Origin: Collinsella sp.
Lineage (GTDB): Bacteria; Actinomycetota; Coriobacteriia; Coriobacteriales; Coriobacteriaceae
Length of the DNA stretch: 30,451 bases
Assembly: GCA_019419645.1 (NCBI GenBank)
Contig: DXZN01000017.1
Span: 1-30,451, forward strand
Reading direction: 5' to 3'
Positions 23,314-30,451 of this stretch are shown here, piece by piece. The notes below the pieces were generated by a model that saw only the letters and a program-made list of their open reading frames with translations, was not told where the DNA came from and searched no databases. Both the position numbers and the translations under genes were made by a program. Positions within the stretch are counted from its first letter, which is position 1; the number at the start of each line of letters is the position of its first letter.

Positions 23314-23520
23314 ACGCAAAAGGGCCCCGTCCACACGCGGACGAGGCCCTGTCAGATTGGTAGTCTCGAGAAAGTTGGTGTAGCGCCCGATCCGAAGCGA
23401 GTCGGCCTGTCGTCCAAGAACCTGGAATACGGTTGATGCCCTATGCCGCCGACCGGCACATGAAAGACAGCGGGCCAAAAGCCCCATGGCTTCTAGCCCG
23501 CAGAAACATCGATGTTTCCA
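23314..23520 (-). ncRNA. Candidate structured non-coding RNA, about 205 nt
   Basis: No believable gene occupies this stretch. On the minus strand it opens with the palindrome GAAACATCGATGTTTC (23503-23518). Next comes a stem GCGGGC/GCCCGC enclosing AAGCC/GGCTT (23470-23502). Then GTCGGC pairs with GCCGAC (23401-23406 with 23448-23453) around a 41-base loop containing AACC/GGTT. An unpaired-looking stretch follows, and the terminator at 23316 ends it. Length and design fit a stable RNA. A family such as raiA or 6S should be tested, but I cannot assign one. The alternative is a long 3' UTR of the operon at 23552. Confidence 0.45.
23316..23350 (-). terminator. Strong terminator on the minus strand
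   Basis: AGGGCC-C-CGTCC (23321-23332) pairs with GGACG-A-GGCCCT (23339-23350): 11 base pairs with one internal mismatch and a 6-base loop. TTTTGCG follows on the minus strand. It ends either the candidate RNA or the zinc-ribbon/SPFH operon, just before the antitoxin promoter. Confidence 0.82.
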
Positions 23521-23551
23521 AATGATCGCAGCTTGTGTTTCAAGCGCTTTT

Positions 23552-23743
23552 CTACGCTACCGGCGGATGCAAATCCCAATCGGGAAAGCAGTTTGCAAAG
23601 CCTGAGAGATTTTGAGTCAAAACATTGTTCTCAGCTTGCTTCAGTCGCTCGTCCTCTTCAAACAGACTATCGAGCTCGCTCAATGCATCGAAGTCCTGCA
23701 TCGCAGCATCGTTATGGTCGAAATCAGTCACTTCATCAGTCAT
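23552..23743 (-). CDS. Small acidic protein, last gene of the SPFH operon
   Basis: A 63-residue protein of unknown function. It is strongly acidic in the first half (FDALSELDSLFEEDERLK), lacks a signal or membrane segment, and ends in an aromatic/proline motif, CFPDWDLHPPVA. GGAG lies 8 bases before ATG 23743, and it starts 41 bases after the coiled-coil membrane gene, so it is probably co-transcribed. A short acidic protein with a conserved-looking Trp/Pro tail suggests a binding peptide for one of the larger proteins. This is inference. Confidence 0.6.
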   Translation of the reverse strand: MTDEVTDFDHNDAAMQDFDALSELDSLFEEDERLKQAENNVLTQNLSGFANCFPDWDLHPPVA

Positions 23744-23784
23744 CTATTTCACTCCATTCATGGTTATCGAGTCAATCCTATCGG

Positions 23785-25440
23785 CTAGGCAACCTTATCG
23801 AGCTTAAGCAGGTCGCTGCGCTCGGCCGCCGCTTCCTTCGCGCTCTTCCACTGATTAAGCGCCAGATCGATCTCGGAACAGCCTTCCTGGATGCGTTTGG
23901 AGTATTTGGCCTCAATCTCTTCTGCCTCCGCAGCGCGCTGCTTGCTCGAGAGGCCCGTCTTTACTAGACAATAGCCAGCCCCCGCAAGAAGCAGAATGCC
24001 AATAACCTGGTTTACAAACGCAAAGAAAGCTACTCCCAAAACAGCGAGGACAACGGCCGCTATCTTGTGGCTCTTGTTGCCCTTCGCAACCTTGACATCA
24101 AGCTCAGCGAGCTCCTTTTTCTTCTCTTCACCGACATAGCGAACATAATCGCCGCGCAGCGCATTGCCCTCATCGCCGGTGACCGCTCTGCTTGTCCATC
24201 CGTCGAAGTCAAGGGTGATCGCCTGCGGAAATTCGGGGACATCGCTCTTGCGATACCGGTTGAAACCACCGTTGATATAGGAACCCAAAAACTGAATCGC
24301 GGTCTTCTTTTTATGCACATCCACGGACGCGCTCTGGTCGCGCATCGAGCGTGTCATCTGGTCGATGATGCTCATCGTCTGCTGACGCTTCTCATCGCGC
24401 CGACGATTGACGAGCTCTCGGGCGCGGTCCACGTCTCCGCCAAATGCTTTGACCGCAAGAAGATACTCCTCCTGGCGGCGCAAATTTCGCTCCTTGGAGT
24501 CATCGGAGTTAACGAGCTCCATCAGATGCCTGTCAACCTGCTCGGCAAGCGTCCTCTCGTCAACATCAGAAGCCTTGAGGTCGGCGAAGTCATTGGAGAT
24601 GCTCTCGATTGCCTCGACTTTTCCGAGATACTTATTGATGTAGTCAAACTCCTTGACCACCACCTTGAGTGCCGGATATCTCGAGCTCATATCCTCCTCG
24701 TAGCCGGTAAAGTACTCCGCCCATGACTCTGACTGCTCATTCTCGAACTCAGGGCTCTGATTTCTGATCTGCTCGATCCAGCCCGCCATATAGTCGTCGC
24801 ACAGGTGCTTTTCGTCGGTTCCGAAGATGCCGTTGATATAAGCATCGATGTAGACCATCGCATCGGCATCGATGCGGGCGGCGTTTTGCGTCGAGAAGTA
24901 GCGTGCTAGCCATTCGTAGCACGTAGCCGTGCGGTTATTACGTCTGCAGATCAGAGCCATCGCAAGCGACGTGTGCTCGTTGTCACGTTTGACAGCCTCG
25001 CGTATTGCGCGCTCTGCAAGATCTCGGTTGTTGTTGATCCATGCCGCAAGGGCAACCAGGACAGGCGCCAGCCAGTAGTCCGGGGTAGAAATCATTAACT
25101 CCTCGGAGACCGTCGAAATCGTCGCCTTGCGCACGAGCGCTGCATCGGTTGCCTGGAGAATACCGACCATGGTGTTTCGAACCACCGAGTAGTTGCCGAA
25201 CTTCTTGTCCATCTCCTGCCGGACGCTCACGAGCTCCGTAGTCGCCTGCTCAAGTGCGGCGGTACGACGCTGTTCGAGCATCATCTCGAGAAAGTCCTTT
25301 CGGAGCTTTTTAAGGTCCTTCCGCACTTCCTCCATTTGGGATTCGACCTTATCGACCTTCGTGGTCATCTGGTCAACTTTTGTTCCAATAGCGGCGATCC
25401 TGCGCTCGATAAGGGCAGTATCTAATCCCGAATCACTCAT
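23785..25440 (-). CDS. Coiled-coil membrane protein with helical repeats (SPFH operon)
   Basis: I do not recognise a named family. From ATG 25440 (AGGTGG five bases upstream) the protein has 551 residues. An N-terminal coiled coil (about 10-80: VDQMTTKVDKVESQMEEVRK) is followed by TPR-like helical pairs (about 110-250, e.g. WINNNRDLAERAIREAVKRD). A conserved-looking domain follows around 390-430 (LGSYINGGFNRYRKSDVPEF). A double membrane segment lies at about 460-497, and the C-terminus is a charged helix. Most of the protein therefore faces the cytoplasm and is anchored by a C-terminal hairpin. It lies 72 bases after the zinc-ribbon gene and is likely a scaffold of the same complex. Confidence 0.72.
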   Translation of the reverse strand: MSDSGLDTALIERRIAAIGTKVDQMTTKVDKVESQMEEVRKDLKKLRKDFLEMMLEQRRTAALEQATTELVSVRQEMDKKFGNYSVVRNTMVGILQATDAALVRKATISTVSEELMISTPDYWLAPVLVALAAWINNNRDLAERAIREAVKRDNEHTSLAMALICRRNNRTATCYEWLARYFSTQNAARIDADAMVYIDAYINGIFGTDEKHLCDDYMAGWIEQIRNQSPEFENEQSESWAEYFTGYEEDMSSRYPALKVVVKEFDYINKYLGKVEAIESISNDFADLKASDVDERTLAEQVDRHLMELVNSDDSKERNLRRQEEYLLAVKAFGGDVDRARELVNRRRDEKRQQTMSIIDQMTRSMRDQSASVDVHKKKTAIQFLGSYINGGFNRYRKSDVPEFPQAITLDFDGWTSRAVTGDEGNALRGDYVRYVGEEKKKELAELDVKVAKGNKSHKIAAVVLAVLGVAFFAFVNQVIGILLLAGAGYCLVKTGLSSKQRAAEAEEIEAKYSKRIQEGCSEIDLALNQWKSAKEAAAERSDLLKLDKVA

Positions 25441-25512
25441 CTGTACCACCTTTCAGTTTGAACTGTTTAGATCATCCAATAGCTTTAAGCGAGCAAGCAC
25501 CCGCCATCCGCT

Positions 25513-26337
25513 TTATTGAGAGGCCATGCTTCGGTATTGCTCGGACACCTGCTGATAGGCCACAAGAAACTTCTGTTTGTATTGGCTTGCCTTCATCGAA
25601 TTGACGATGCGCCCGACGGGCTCCACATAGTGTTCGAGAAAGTACGAGGTCCTTCTTCGTAACGTAAACGAACCAGTTTTATAGGGGGACCCGGGGTTCT
25701 CTCTAATGCCCTTGAGTAGTGCGAGACACGTTTTGGGTATGTTGCAGTTGGCGGCGATATCTTGATAGAAGCTCTCCCGCTCTGCGGTCATAAAGTCTTC
25801 CGAAGCATACCGCGCTATGCAGAACGGGCACACAGCATCGATAAAGCTCTCAAGCCGAGACCGATCCTCCATGCTCTGCATATTGGCGACCACGAGCGAT
25901 ACCATCTGAACCTCAAAGTCACGCATGTTGTAGAGCGTCGACTCAAACAAGTCGATCAAGTCACGCACTTCGTCATATTCGAGAGGGATATCTTCGGCCC
26001 TTTTAAAGAAAACCGTCATCGAACCCGAAAGACCTTCGCAAAACTCATCGCAGTACGCAACCATAAACTGTGCTGCCGCGTTGTCTTGCATCATATTGAG
26101 CACGTCCGCGGCAAATTTGCGGGCCTCCGGGAAGTTGCCACCCTTAAAAAACTTGATGGCATTGTCCTTGGCAAACGCGATTTTGCCCGTGGCCCCCAGA
26201 CGCGCCCGCGAATAGTACATCTCGCGACCGCACTGGTTGCAATGAACCTTTCGAGTTGCGGGGTCAAACTCGACATCGGTGCTGCCGCAGCCCTCACAAG
26301 TTATTCCGTTGATTTCCAATAGCTTCCCCCACTTCAA
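25513..26337 (-). CDS. Zinc-ribbon helical protein (YdjG-like in part)
   Basis: A 274-residue protein with one N-terminal zinc ribbon, Cys14/Cys17 and Cys33/Cys36 (CEGCG ... CNQCG), of the TFIIB-like type. TPR-like helices follow (AIKFFKGGNFPEARKFAADV), with a further Cys pair CPFC near residue 170. No clear membrane segment is visible, unlike B. subtilis YdjG. The start is TTG 26337 with no clear SD; TTG 26319 has GGGGGA 5 bases upstream and may be the real one, which would remove six residues. It lies 36 bases after the four-helix membrane gene. The ribbon may bind protein or nucleic acid; function unknown. Confidence 0.72.
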   Translation of the reverse strand: MKWGKLLEINGITCEGCGSTDVEFDPATRKVHCNQCGREMYYSRARLGATGKIAFAKDNAIKFFKGGNFPEARKFAADVLNMMQDNAAAQFMVAYCDEFCEGLSGSMTVFFKRAEDIPLEYDEVRDLIDLFESTLYNMRDFEVQMVSLVVANMQSMEDRSRLESFIDAVCPFCIARYASEDFMTAERESFYQDIAANCNIPKTCLALLKGIRENPGSPYKTGSFTLRRRTSYFLEHYVEPVGRIVNSMKASQYKQKFLVAYQQVSEQYRSMASQ

Positions 26338-26373
26338 CCATCAAAGTGCCCTGGCAAAAAGCAGCGCGAGCCC

Positions 26374-27075
26374 TTATTTGACAGCGGTCAGCGCCGCATT
26401 GCGCTTTTTCCAGATATTGCGCGCATCATGGACAAGGCCAACCGTAACATCTGCCGGCTCATCGGCACTCATGGAATTCGAGACCGCCTCAAGCGCTGCG
26501 GAGAACTGTCGCTCGACCTCTTGAACATGGGGTTGCGACATGTTAGAGCTGAAGGAGATGTCATCCTTGAGCGCTTTGAGTTCGGCTTTGACCTGAGCGT
26601 CCTGCGCCACGGCGAGGAGCTGTCCCACATACGATCCGAACTGCGCCGTTTGAACCGTCTTTGCGGCCACGGCAGCAACCTTTTGGTCAACCTGGCGGCC
26701 ATTGAAGCCAAGACCCATCTGCACAAGGACAAGCACAGCAAGAAGGACAACGTTTACGACGACTGGAATCGTGCTGCCGCCCCACCCATATGCCGCAAAC
26801 ACAAAGTACGTGTTGGCCAGAAGGGCAACGACAAAGTAGGCACAGCTGGATGCGACCGGCAAATAATGGATTTCGGTCGTGCTTTTGACCGTGGACTGCT
26901 TATCGGACATGGCAGCCGAAATCGAAGCCGCCGCAAAAGCCAAAACCCCAAAGCCAAGCGACATAGCAAAGACGATAGGGTTCATCAGCGCGTTTTTGCA
27001 GACAAACATGATTACAAGCCACGCCACCAAGACGATTGCCTCGCCCAAAATGACACGTTTAACAGAACCGTTCAT
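26374..27075 (-). CDS. Four-helix membrane protein (YdjH-like position)
   Basis: A 233-residue protein with four membrane segments at about 8-26, 32-56, 69-98 and 102-124, followed by a cytoplasmic helical region (125-233) rich in Ala, Gln and acidic residues. There is no signal peptide. It starts 12 bases after the SPFH gene stop, with AAGGAG 8 bases before ATG 27075. In the B. subtilis ydjGHI operon a small membrane protein of similar size helps recruit the SPFH protein, and this gene holds the matching place. Sequence homology cannot be proved by eye. Confidence 0.72.
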   Translation of the reverse strand: MNGSVKRVILGEAIVLVAWLVIMFVCKNALMNPIVFAMSLGFGVLAFAAASISAAMSDKQSTVKSTTEIHYLPVASSCAYFVVALLANTYFVFAAYGWGGSTIPVVVNVVLLAVLVLVQMGLGFNGRQVDQKVAAVAAKTVQTAQFGSYVGQLLAVAQDAQVKAELKALKDDISFSSNMSQPHVQEVERQFSAALEAVSNSMSADEPADVTVGLVHDARNIWKKRNAALTAVK

Positions 27076-27087
27076 CTTTGTTTCTCC

Positions 27088-28464
27088 TTATTGGATCTTA
27101 GTTCCACAATCGGGGCAGAATTTGGTCCCTTCGGGCAACTCGGCTCCGCAGCTCGGGCACCTTGGCGAGATCAACCGGTTCCCGCATTCCAGGCAGAACT
27201 TGGCACCGACCGGGTTAAGATGCCCACACGCCAAACACGCAACACCCTGCTCGAGCTTTTGTCCGCATTCCAGGCAGAACTTAGCGCCCATCGGATTAAC
27301 GTTTCCGCAACTGGAACACACGGGACCGTTTTGCATACCTGCGGACGCGGAAGCCGTTCCAACCATGGGAGCAACAGCGCCCATGGTCTGGTTGGCCAAG
27401 TTGGAGAAGCCAGCTCCAAATGCACCGCCCATGCCAACTCCCATACCGAGTCCCATGCCGGCTCCCATGAGGCCCGATGCGGCACTCCCCTCATTGCCCG
27501 CAGCACTCTCCATTACGTCCATGCCGCGTTCCTGCTGATAGTTGTAGCCTTCGCGCGCACGCTTCCTGGCAAGTGCCTCGGACTCGATGTCCATCTGGGC
27601 AGCGTTACCCTGCGCCTCGAGAATGCTCCGCTTACGCTGGATCTTCATCTCGTTGATGGCGGCAAGATCCTCTTCGAAGGGCTTGATGCTGTTGAACGAG
27701 AAGTTATCGAGCGTGAGACCAAACTCATCGAAATAGTTAACGAGCTTGCCCTGCATCTGAGATGAGAAGTCGCTCAGATGCGTCGCAATTTTAAGAACGG
27801 AAACCTCCTGGTCAACAATCGCCTTGGCAAGCAGGTCAGGAACATACTCAAGGATTTTTGCCCGCATAAAGGAAGTAAGTTCTTCTCGCGTATAGCGATC
27901 TCGCGTGCCCACGACCTTAACGAGGAACTTCCTCACCTGAATGGGAACCAGGCTCGAGTCATTCTGCTCGATATGCGCGCCAAACAAACCGAAGGCGCGA
28001 ACATGAACGTTGACGTCTTCCTCAGGGTCTTGGACGATGATGGGCTCGGTCGTGCCCCAGCGCAGCTCGTTCATGTAGTTAGTATTGATAAAGTACACAA
28101 CGGAATGAAACGCCGAGCTACCGCCGGTAAGCGAATGGGCGGCATTGCGGAACGGGGCGAATCGGCTGTCTCCCGTGTCGAGCTTGATCTTGCACGGACC
28201 GACAAACACGCTTACCTGAGAATCGCCGGCACCCGTAGCGTCAGTAGAACTGCCCGCCCCCATATTGTTGGTAAAAACGGCAATCTGCGATTGCGCAACC
28301 TGAAGATAGGACCCGTTGGGAAAATCCTCGTAGGGATAGCGGAATGAGACAAGCGAGGCATCTTCGTCGTTGCCAGGCTCCCATTTGATATTGTCGACAG
28401 AAAAGGCACCGAGAATTCCGCTGTGCTTTTCTTCCTTTTCGTTATCGCTATGGAACAGTGACAT
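27088..28464 (-). CDS. SPFH-domain protein with three C-terminal zinc ribbons (YdjI-like)
   Basis: A 458-residue SPFH/Band 7-type protein of the 'virion core protein' branch, found in B. subtilis as YdjI. The SPFH region spans about 20-300, with IVQDPEEDVNVHVRAFGLFG, REELTSFMRAKILEYVPDLL and an Ala-rich coiled tail (EAQGNAAQMDIESEALARKR). A Gly/Met-rich linker (about 335-368) leads to three zinc ribbons with CxxC pairs at 383-400, 410-427 and 436-453. There is no N-terminal membrane helix, so it must be recruited to the membrane by partners, probably the gene just downstream. ATG 28464 has AAGGAA upstream; the longer frame to 28488 is not needed. It is the first gene of a five-gene operon. 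Confidence 0.88.
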   Translation of the reverse strand: MSLFHSDNEKEEKHSGILGAFSVDNIKWEPGNDEDASLVSFRYPYEDFPNGSYLQVAQSQIAVFTNNMGAGSSTDATGAGDSQVSVFVGPCKIKLDTGDSRFAPFRNAAHSLTGGSSAFHSVVYFINTNYMNELRWGTTEPIIVQDPEEDVNVHVRAFGLFGAHIEQNDSSLVPIQVRKFLVKVVGTRDRYTREELTSFMRAKILEYVPDLLAKAIVDQEVSVLKIATHLSDFSSQMQGKLVNYFDEFGLTLDNFSFNSIKPFEEDLAAINEMKIQRKRSILEAQGNAAQMDIESEALARKRAREGYNYQQERGMDVMESAAGNEGSAASGLMGAGMGLGMGVGMGGAFGAGFSNLANQTMGAVAPMVGTASASAGMQNGPVCSSCGNVNPMGAKFCLECGQKLEQGVACLACGHLNPVGAKFCLECGNRLISPRCPSCGAELPEGTKFCPDCGTKIQ

Positions 28465-28563
28465 GCTGATTCCTTTCGTTAATTCCAAACCACGCGCTCC
28501 GCGTGTCTAATAAATTGCAAACTGCCGAGTCGACAGGCGCATCGAAAGCCTGTGCGCCTCAAT

Positions 28564-28588
28564 CTGTCCCCAACTTAGCTTGGCTAAT
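28564..28588. repeat. Single CTGTCCCC half-element with small hairpin
   Basis: On the minus strand GGGGACAG (28564-28571) is preceded by TTAGC-CAA-GCTAA, a short inverted repeat (28576-28588). It is an unpaired copy of the GGGGACAG family in the 384-base gap upstream of the SPFH operon. Confidence 0.5.
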
Positions 28589-28592
28589 TATA
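28587..28592 (-). promoter_or_regulatory. Candidate -10 box of the SPFH operon
   Basis: A perfect TATAAT lies on the minus strand 123 bases before the SPFH start. The -35 region is poor. I see no extracytoplasmic-function sigma type sequence (TGAAAC/CGTA), unlike the SigW control known for the B. subtilis operon. The leader would contain the GGGGACAG half-element. Confidence 0.4.
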
Positions 28593-28657
28593 GCCCTCAA
28601 GTCATCTCATTTAGCCACCCCCCGATGAGCGGCAATAATGTCGCACCTTTGGTCAAC

Positions 28658-28750
28658 TGACGAAGAACCGGGAGGGTTCGAACCCCAGATACCCTTTTGG
28701 GGCATACCCGCTGAGCGGGCGAGCGCGTTCGGCCTCTCGGTCAGCTCTTC
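28658..28750 (-). pseudogene. Degenerate tRNA-Ser(GCU)-like sequence
   Basis: The minus strand aligns end to end with a tRNA-Ser. It has acceptor stem GAAGAGC/GTTCTTC with discriminator G, D-loop CCGAGAGGCCGAA, anticodon stem CTCGC/GCGGG around loop CCGCTCA (GCU at the anticodon place), a long variable arm (ATGCCC/GGGTAT) and T-loop TTCGAAC. Several key positions are wrong: C instead of the invariant U33, C at 37, two mismatches in the D-stem, a T-stem mismatch plus two extra bases, and a 3' end TCA instead of CCA. It is therefore probably a dead copy or a tRNA-derived remnant, 194 bases upstream of the SPFH start. Confidence 0.6.
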
Positions 28751-28848
28751 GTAACGTCCGTTTTAGCCGCAACTAAACTCGTCGGATGGAACAAGGGGAA
28801 AGGCATAAGAGCTGCGCGCGCTGTAATGCCAAAACGGCTCGGTTAAAG

Positions 28849-30342
28849 TTACCAGCTCTCGTGATAGGCCATAATCGACCGACATGGGTACCCTTCGGAG
28901 CCGCATTCCGCAGACGCTACGACCTTTCCGTCTTTATAAAACTCGACGTACCAAACGTACGTTGCCGCCCCCTCCCAATAGTTTGGCTTATCAGCGACCT
29001 TGAACGTAATAGAAGCGTCATCTGGCACAATCAACTCGCGCTTAGCGTTTGCAATGAACGTATCCATGTCGGCGATCACGCCATCGCCGCGCGCGGCGGC
29101 CTCCCCATCGTCGCTGCTATCGGATGCCGCTTCAGATGGTGCTTGAGATGCGCCAGATCGATCGTCCGCAGTGCCAGAGCCGTCCTTCAAAGAGCCCTCC
29201 GAAGGCTCCACCCCTTTGAATGCCTTCCACATATCGCTGCTTGCGGACGGCATTTCAATGTCGGCCTCCGGATACTTCCCGGCAAGCTCGTCAAGAATTC
29301 TGCACGCTTCCTCACGCCCCTGAACCATCGCCTCCTGCGGTTTGCCGCCATCCTCAACGGTCCTCACCAAGTAGGCGCCATTCTGCCTATCGAATTCCTT
29401 ATTTTGAATTTGCACCGCGTCTACGACCTCAGGACCCTTTGCAGTAAGCGAAATATAGAAATCTGCCTGGTTACAATCCTGACTACAAGTAAATTTAACG
29501 ATGCCGTCCTTACAGACAGTAATGACTTGGCTCTCACCCTGAGCAATAAAACCGTCATACTGATTCGTCATATTGCTGGAGCCTTCTACCATCTCTGACG
29601 AAGGCATAACCGAAACGGCCTCTCCATCAACAAAGCAGTAGGCACCCACAATCGCCGAAATATCGTTCTGCGCATCGACAAACCCAACAAGCAGCTCGTC
29701 AATTCCGTCGCCATTCAAATCATCGAAAGCATAGTAGTAGCTTAAAAAGCCGGGGGCAGTCTGGTTGTTATAAACGAATATCTGCCCCAGTCCAGAATCA
29801 TCACCGCGTCCCTGGGCCCAGTCGTCGTAGCTGGCAGCACCAGCCCCCTTCCGCTCGCAATAGCTCGCAAAGTCCTCGTAACGCGCAACCACGCCCTCGT
29901 AAGCCCTGCGTGCTTTCTTGTTTGTTGCCGCGACCTTCTTTTTAGACGACTTCTCCTCGACTGCAGCCGGCTGCTCCTGCTGCTGCGCTTGAGGCAGCAC
30001 AAAGGCTTCGTAAGCTTTGACCAGGGCGTAAGCGACACCAGCGGTAAAGATGATTGCTGCAAGAATGGTGACAAACGTAGGCACAGCAAAACGGCCGATC
30101 TGCCGACGCTGCATCATAAAGGCCGCAAAGGACATATGATCAGAGGGCGCCGGAGAAGGGCCCTCTGCGCGAGATACAGCAGGATCGCTTGTCGCTTTTC
30201 TATCAGCAGACGCCTTTGGTGTACCTGAAGGAAGCGGCTGCTGAGCATTCGCCGGCGCATCATCCACATCCAACGGTTTTCCGCATGCAGAACAGAATCG
30301 CGCCCCGTCTTTGATCTTTGCCCCGCAGCTTGCACAGTACAT
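28849..30342 (-). CDS. Membrane protein with N-terminal zinc ribbon and extracytoplasmic domain
   Basis: A 497-residue protein. It starts with a zinc ribbon (Cys3, 6, 17, 20; CASCG/CSACG), a Pro/Ser/Ala-rich linker, one membrane helix (about 84-108) and a charged coiled region. An extracytoplasmic part contains DLNGDGIDELLVGF (about 215), a calcium-loop pattern like EF-hand or FG-GAP repeats. A low-complexity Ser/Asp/Gly stretch (about 385-420) precedes a final small domain with YVWYVEFYKDGKVVASAECG. The ribbon would face the cytoplasm. GGGGG lies 4 bases before ATG 30342. It is upstream of the SPFH operon on the same strand but separated by 384 bases and the tRNA-like sequence, so it may be a separate unit. 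No family name is certain, and 30343-30451 shows no further gene. Confidence 0.75.
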   Translation of the reverse strand: MYCASCGAKIKDGARFCSACGKPLDVDDAPANAQQPLPSGTPKASADRKATSDPAVSRAEGPSPAPSDHMSFAAFMMQRRQIGRFAVPTFVTILAAIIFTAGVAYALVKAYEAFVLPQAQQQEQPAAVEEKSSKKKVAATNKKARRAYEGVVARYEDFASYCERKGAGAASYDDWAQGRGDDSGLGQIFVYNNQTAPGFLSYYYAFDDLNGDGIDELLVGFVDAQNDISAIVGAYCFVDGEAVSVMPSSEMVEGSSNMTNQYDGFIAQGESQVITVCKDGIVKFTCSQDCNQADFYISLTAKGPEVVDAVQIQNKEFDRQNGAYLVRTVEDGGKPQEAMVQGREEACRILDELAGKYPEADIEMPSASSDMWKAFKGVEPSEGSLKDGSGTADDRSGASQAPSEAASDSSDDGEAAARGDGVIADMDTFIANAKRELIVPDDASITFKVADKPNYWEGAATYVWYVEFYKDGKVVASAECGSEGYPCRSIMAYHESW

Positions 30343-30451
30343 AAATCCCCCTAGAACTTCAGCATATCGAAACGATAGCCCACAGCCTGCAAACAGAAAG
30401 GCTCTGTTAGACCAAATTTGACACGATCGGCTGTTCGTCGAACCGGAAAAT

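Noticed and set aside
23287..23487. A 66-codon open frame on the minus strand
   Set aside because: It reads straight through the terminator hairpin at 23316-23350 and the structured region; structure explains it better than coding.
28658..28750. A selenocysteine tRNA (UCA anticodon by a shifted loop)
   Set aside because: Centring the loop on TCA needs a G-C closing pair inside the loop and still lacks U33; the tRNA-Ser(GCU) alignment explains more positions.

Overview
The window looks like chromosomal DNA from a Coriobacteriia actinobacterium, most likely Collinsella or a close relative. This rests on the high-GC core genes, LuxR/MFS gene pairs, many non-ATG starts placed by strong Shine-Dalgarno (SD) sequences, and intergenic inverted repeats tipped with GGGGACAG. 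The taxon is my inference from gene style; no marker gene here settles it.

Layout. Positions 1-390 hold the tail of a possible gene and a 164-bp inverted-repeat element. Positions 390-5791 (all minus) encode an ECF transporter S component, a small membrane protein, and an MFS / amidohydrolase / MFS operon. A divergent LuxR-type regulator follows at 5993-6775. Positions 6800-9330 (minus) carry the shared ECF energizing module, a double ATPase plus EcfT, which could serve the distant S component. Positions 9530-15589 (plus) are core metabolism: glmU (cell-wall precursor), prs (PRPP), pth (peptidyl-tRNA recycling) and nfnA-nfnB (electron-bifurcating ferredoxin:NADP oxidoreductase). Positions 15968-19669 (minus) hold a complete polar amino acid ABC importer (ATPase, Tat-type lipoprotein receptor, two permeases) and a cytidylate-kinase-like gene. 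Positions 20020-23267 (minus) hold a YqeY protein, a membrane-anchored parvulin-type foldase, an orphan PTS IIA protein and a RelB-like/PIN toxin-antitoxin pair. Between that pair and the next operon lies a candidate structured RNA ending in a clear terminator.

Positions 23552-30342 (minus) are the most unusual region: a compact operon of an SPFH protein with three C-terminal zinc ribbons, a four-helix membrane protein, a zinc-ribbon helical protein, a coiled-coil membrane protein and a 63-residue acidic protein. Upstream lie a degenerate tRNA-Ser-like sequence and another membrane protein with an N-terminal zinc ribbon. The operon resembles the Bacillus subtilis ydjGHI membrane-stress genes, which work with PspA, but has extra partners and no PspA here. 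It is the best candidate for an undescribed system.

The second theme is repeats. At least six intergenic regions contain GGGACAG-tipped elements whose inverted-repeat bodies differ at each site. Some are paired or nested around terminators, and a different palindromic element has been absorbed in frame into the linker of the ECF double ATPase.
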